DNA of 6,803 nucleotides, from NCBI GenBank assembly GCA_020850375.1, contig JADZET010000170.1:1-6803 (forward strand). Reading direction: 5' to 3'. Positions 5,493 to 6,803 of the stretch are shown piece after piece (the stretch's first letter is position 1; the number at the start of each line of letters is the position of its first letter). The stretch is from Phycisphaeraceae bacterium. GTDB lineage: Bacteria; Planctomycetota; Phycisphaerae; Phycisphaerales; Phycisphaeraceae. The notes beneath the pieces were generated by a model, which saw only the letters and a list, made by a program, of their open reading frames with translations, searched no databases and had not been told where the DNA came from. The position numbers and the translations under genes are program-made.

Positions 5493-6416
5493 ATGGCGGC
5501 AGCCCATACCCTCAGAGTCGGCCTCGTCCAGCACGCCTGCCCCGTCGATCGGGCACCGCAAGGGAATGTCGACCGGGCCGTCGAGCTGATCCGGCAGGCC
5601 GCGGCCCGGGGGGCGGAACTGGTCGTGACGCAGGAGATGTTCACCAGCCGGTACTTCCCGCAGACGGAGGACGCGGCCAACTTCGCCCTGGCTGAGTCGA
5701 TCCCGGGGCCGACGACGGATCGGCTTTGCGGACTGGCCAAGGAGCTGGGGATCGAGATCTCAGCCTCGCTGTTTGAGCGCAGGGCGCCGGGCCTGTTCCA
5801 CAACAGCACAGCCTTGATCAACTCGGCGGGGCAGATCGTCGGGGTCTACCGCAAGATGCACATCCCCGACGACCCGCGGTTCTACGAGAAGTATTACTTC
5901 GCCCCGGGTGATGCGGAAACGACTTCCGGGGGCGGGGGCGGGGGGGATCGGGCCGGCTTTCAGGCCCACGCGCTGCGCAAGGCGAAGGTCGGCCTCTTGA
6001 TCTGCTGGGACCAGTGGTACCCGGAGGCGGCGCGCCTGACGGCTCTGCGCGGGGCGCAGGTGCTGCTCTACCCCACCGCCATCGGCTGGCACCGCGAGGA
6101 GAGCGACGCCGAGAACCAGCGGCAGCGCGAGGCCTGGATCACGATCCAGCGGTCGCACGCGATCGCCAACGGGCTGTTCGTCGTGGCGGTCAACCGCGTG
6201 GGCGTGGAGCAGGACCTGAGGTTCTGGGGGTCGTCGTTCGTGGCTGACCCGATGGGGCAGATCATCGCGCAGGCTTCGGGGGAGCAGGAAGAGGTGCTGG
6301 TCGTCGACTGCGACCTGAGCCAGATCGAGGTGCAGCGGACGAACTGGCCCTTCCTGCGCGACCGGCGGATCGACGCCTACAGCCCTTTGCTGCGGCGGAT
6401 GGACGACGGGACGTGA
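5493..6416 (+). CDS. aguB: N-carbamoylputrescine amidohydrolase (nitrilase superfamily)
   Basis: A 307-residue cytoplasmic enzyme that hydrolyses N-carbamoylputrescine to putrescine, CO2 and ammonia, the last step of the agmatine deiminase route to polyamines. The nitrilase Glu-Lys-Cys triad is clear: E48 in VVTQEMF, K121 in YRKMHIPDDPRFYEKYYF, and C171 in LLICWDQWYPEAARL. The wording IPDDPRFYEKYYFAPGD and CWDQWYPEAAR is characteristic of this amidase rather than of other nitrilase branches, as is the C-terminal RTNWPFLRDRRIDAY. Length is slightly over the usual 290 or so, because residues about 141-155 (ETTSGGGGGGDRAG) form an insertion between the APGD and the strand before the catalytic Cys. 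The ATG at 5493 starts right before the first conserved strand (LRVGLVQHAC); its ribosome binding site is weak. No agmatine deiminase gene is adjacent. Its 3' end converges with rnpB. Confidence 0.93.
   Translation: MAAAHTLRVGLVQHACPVDRAPQGNVDRAVELIRQAAARGAELVVTQEMFTSRYFPQTEDAANFALAESIPGPTTDRLCGLAKELGIEISASLFERRAPGLFHNSTALINSAGQIVGVYRKMHIPDDPRFYEKYYFAPGDAETTSGGGGGGDRAGFQAHALRKAKVGLLICWDQWYPEAARLTALRGAQVLLYPTAIGWHREESDAENQRQREAWITIQRSHAIANGLFVVAVNRVGVEQDLRFWGSSFVADPMGQIIAQASGEQEEVLVVDCDLSQIEVQRTNWPFLRDRRIDAYSPLLRRMDDGT
5928..5952 (+). other. Four-run G tract inside the amidase gene, potential G-quadruplex
   Basis: Runs of 5, 5, 7 and 3 guanines are separated by one, one and three bases, which fits the standard G-quadruplex pattern on the coding strand. 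In frame it encodes six consecutive glycines (residues 146-151). Such homopolymer-rich tracts are prone to replication slippage and to sequencing error. Confidence 0.6.
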
Positions 6417-6480
6417 GACCGTGGTCCGCGGCTGGTTTTCACGGGCATGCGTCGCCTTGAACGTCACGATTCAACAACCA

Positions 6481-6512
6481 CGCCCCGCGGGCTCGTGTGA
6501 GCGGGCGGGGCG
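6481..6512 (-). terminator. Strong hairpin between aguB and rnpB, probable rnpB terminator
   Basis: CGCCCCGC (6481-6488) pairs with GCGGGGCG (6505-6512); inside, after a GG/GG internal loop, GCTC (6491-6494) pairs with GAGC (6499-6502) around a four-base loop. On the minus strand the stem is followed by TGGTTGTTGAATC, which is T-rich though interrupted, so it best fits termination of rnpB. The same structure could also stop plus-strand transcripts from the amidase gene, but no T-tract follows in that direction. Confidence 0.55.
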
Positions 6513-6803
6513 GGCTGTGCGGCTCGGACCGTAAGCCGAATTCTGTTCCCGTCCGTGGACGGGGGCGACCATTTCTCTAGGCCCGCCGTTGCCGACGAGC
6601 TCAAGCGGCCTACCCGCTGCCCTGGCCTTACGGCCACCGACGGACGGCCGGTCCCCGGAAGCTTTCGGTGAGCCCGCGAGGGCCCATGGAAAACTTCCGG
6701 GGGGGAAGCTGCTTGGCCTTGCACGCGGTGGGGCTTGCCATGCCCGGCCTGTCACCAGGCCGGCGGTGCGCTCTTACCGCACCTTTTCACCCTTACCCCC
6801 CCC
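6513..6803 (-). ncRNA. rnpB: RNase P RNA, bacterial type A-like (partial, 5' part outside window)
   Basis: RNase P RNA is the catalytic RNA that matures tRNA 5' ends. On the minus strand the conserved core is plain: TAAGGGTGAAAAGGTGCG followed by GTAAGAGCGCACCG, then a P13-like hairpin CCGGCCTG-GTGA-CAGGCCGG, then GCAAGGCC, the L15 element GGGTAGGC (6615-6608, containing the GGU that pairs with tRNA CCA), GCTTGAGC, a P18-like hairpin with a GCAA loop, GGCCTAGA and finally ACAGAATTCGGCTTACGG. Compared from memory with the E. coli RNA, the window begins near its position 172, so about 170 bases of the 5' part are missing. The 3' end is set approximately near 6513, just before the terminator hairpin. 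The segment between GCAAGGCC and GGGTAGGC is about 60 bases longer than in E. coli. Short open frames here are not genes. Confidence 0.95.

Noticed and set aside
6464..6755. Two overlapping minus-strand open frames of 86 and 94 residues
   Set aside because: They lie within the RNase P RNA and its terminator; the conserved RNA elements explain the sequence.
6794..6803. Run of C bases at the right edge
   Set aside because: It adjoins the conserved rnpB element on the minus strand and is cut by the window edge, so nothing can be concluded about a repeat or an assembly break.

Overview
The window is a high-GC bacterial chromosomal segment with ordinary single-copy housekeeping genes. I see no mobile element, CRISPR array or phage gene. 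The mix suggests a planctomycete, perhaps Phycisphaerae-like: a lone type II-style pseudopilin, a lipoprotein of the SpoIID/LytB family in an apparently Gram-negative cell, a CPA2 antiporter fused to a PTS EIIA domain, and strongly GC-biased third codon positions. This placement is an inference from gene content and style; no rRNA is present to confirm it.

Layout, left to right. (1) Positions 1-1089, minus strand: most of recJ, whose C-terminal end lies beyond the left edge. (2) A divergent intergenic region of about 177 bases. (3) Plus strand: a short pseudopilin (1267-1710), a SpoIID-domain lipoprotein (1800-3137), a 68-residue two-helix membrane protein (3186-3392), and a 592-residue cation:proton antiporter with a C-terminal phosphotransferase-type EIIA domain (3513-5291). 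(4) A minus-strand tRNA-Arg (anticodon CCU) at 5327-5399, convergent with the antiporter and preceded by a perfect hairpin. (5) Plus strand: N-carbamoylputrescine amidohydrolase (5493-6416), carrying a glycine-rich insertion. (6) Minus strand, running off the right edge: the 3' part of the RNase P RNA gene (rnpB), convergent with the amidase gene, with a hairpin terminator candidate between them.

The genes do not form one pathway. RecJ handles DNA repair. The tRNA and RNase P RNA belong to tRNA supply and processing. The pseudopilin, the SpoIID lipoprotein and the small membrane protein are cell-envelope parts. The antiporter handles cation and pH homeostasis, possibly under phosphotransfer control. 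The amidase makes putrescine. I found no convincing new multi-gene system. The points most worth checking are the antiporter-EIIA fusion, an expanded region in the RNase P RNA, and the G-tract-encoded insertion in the amidase.
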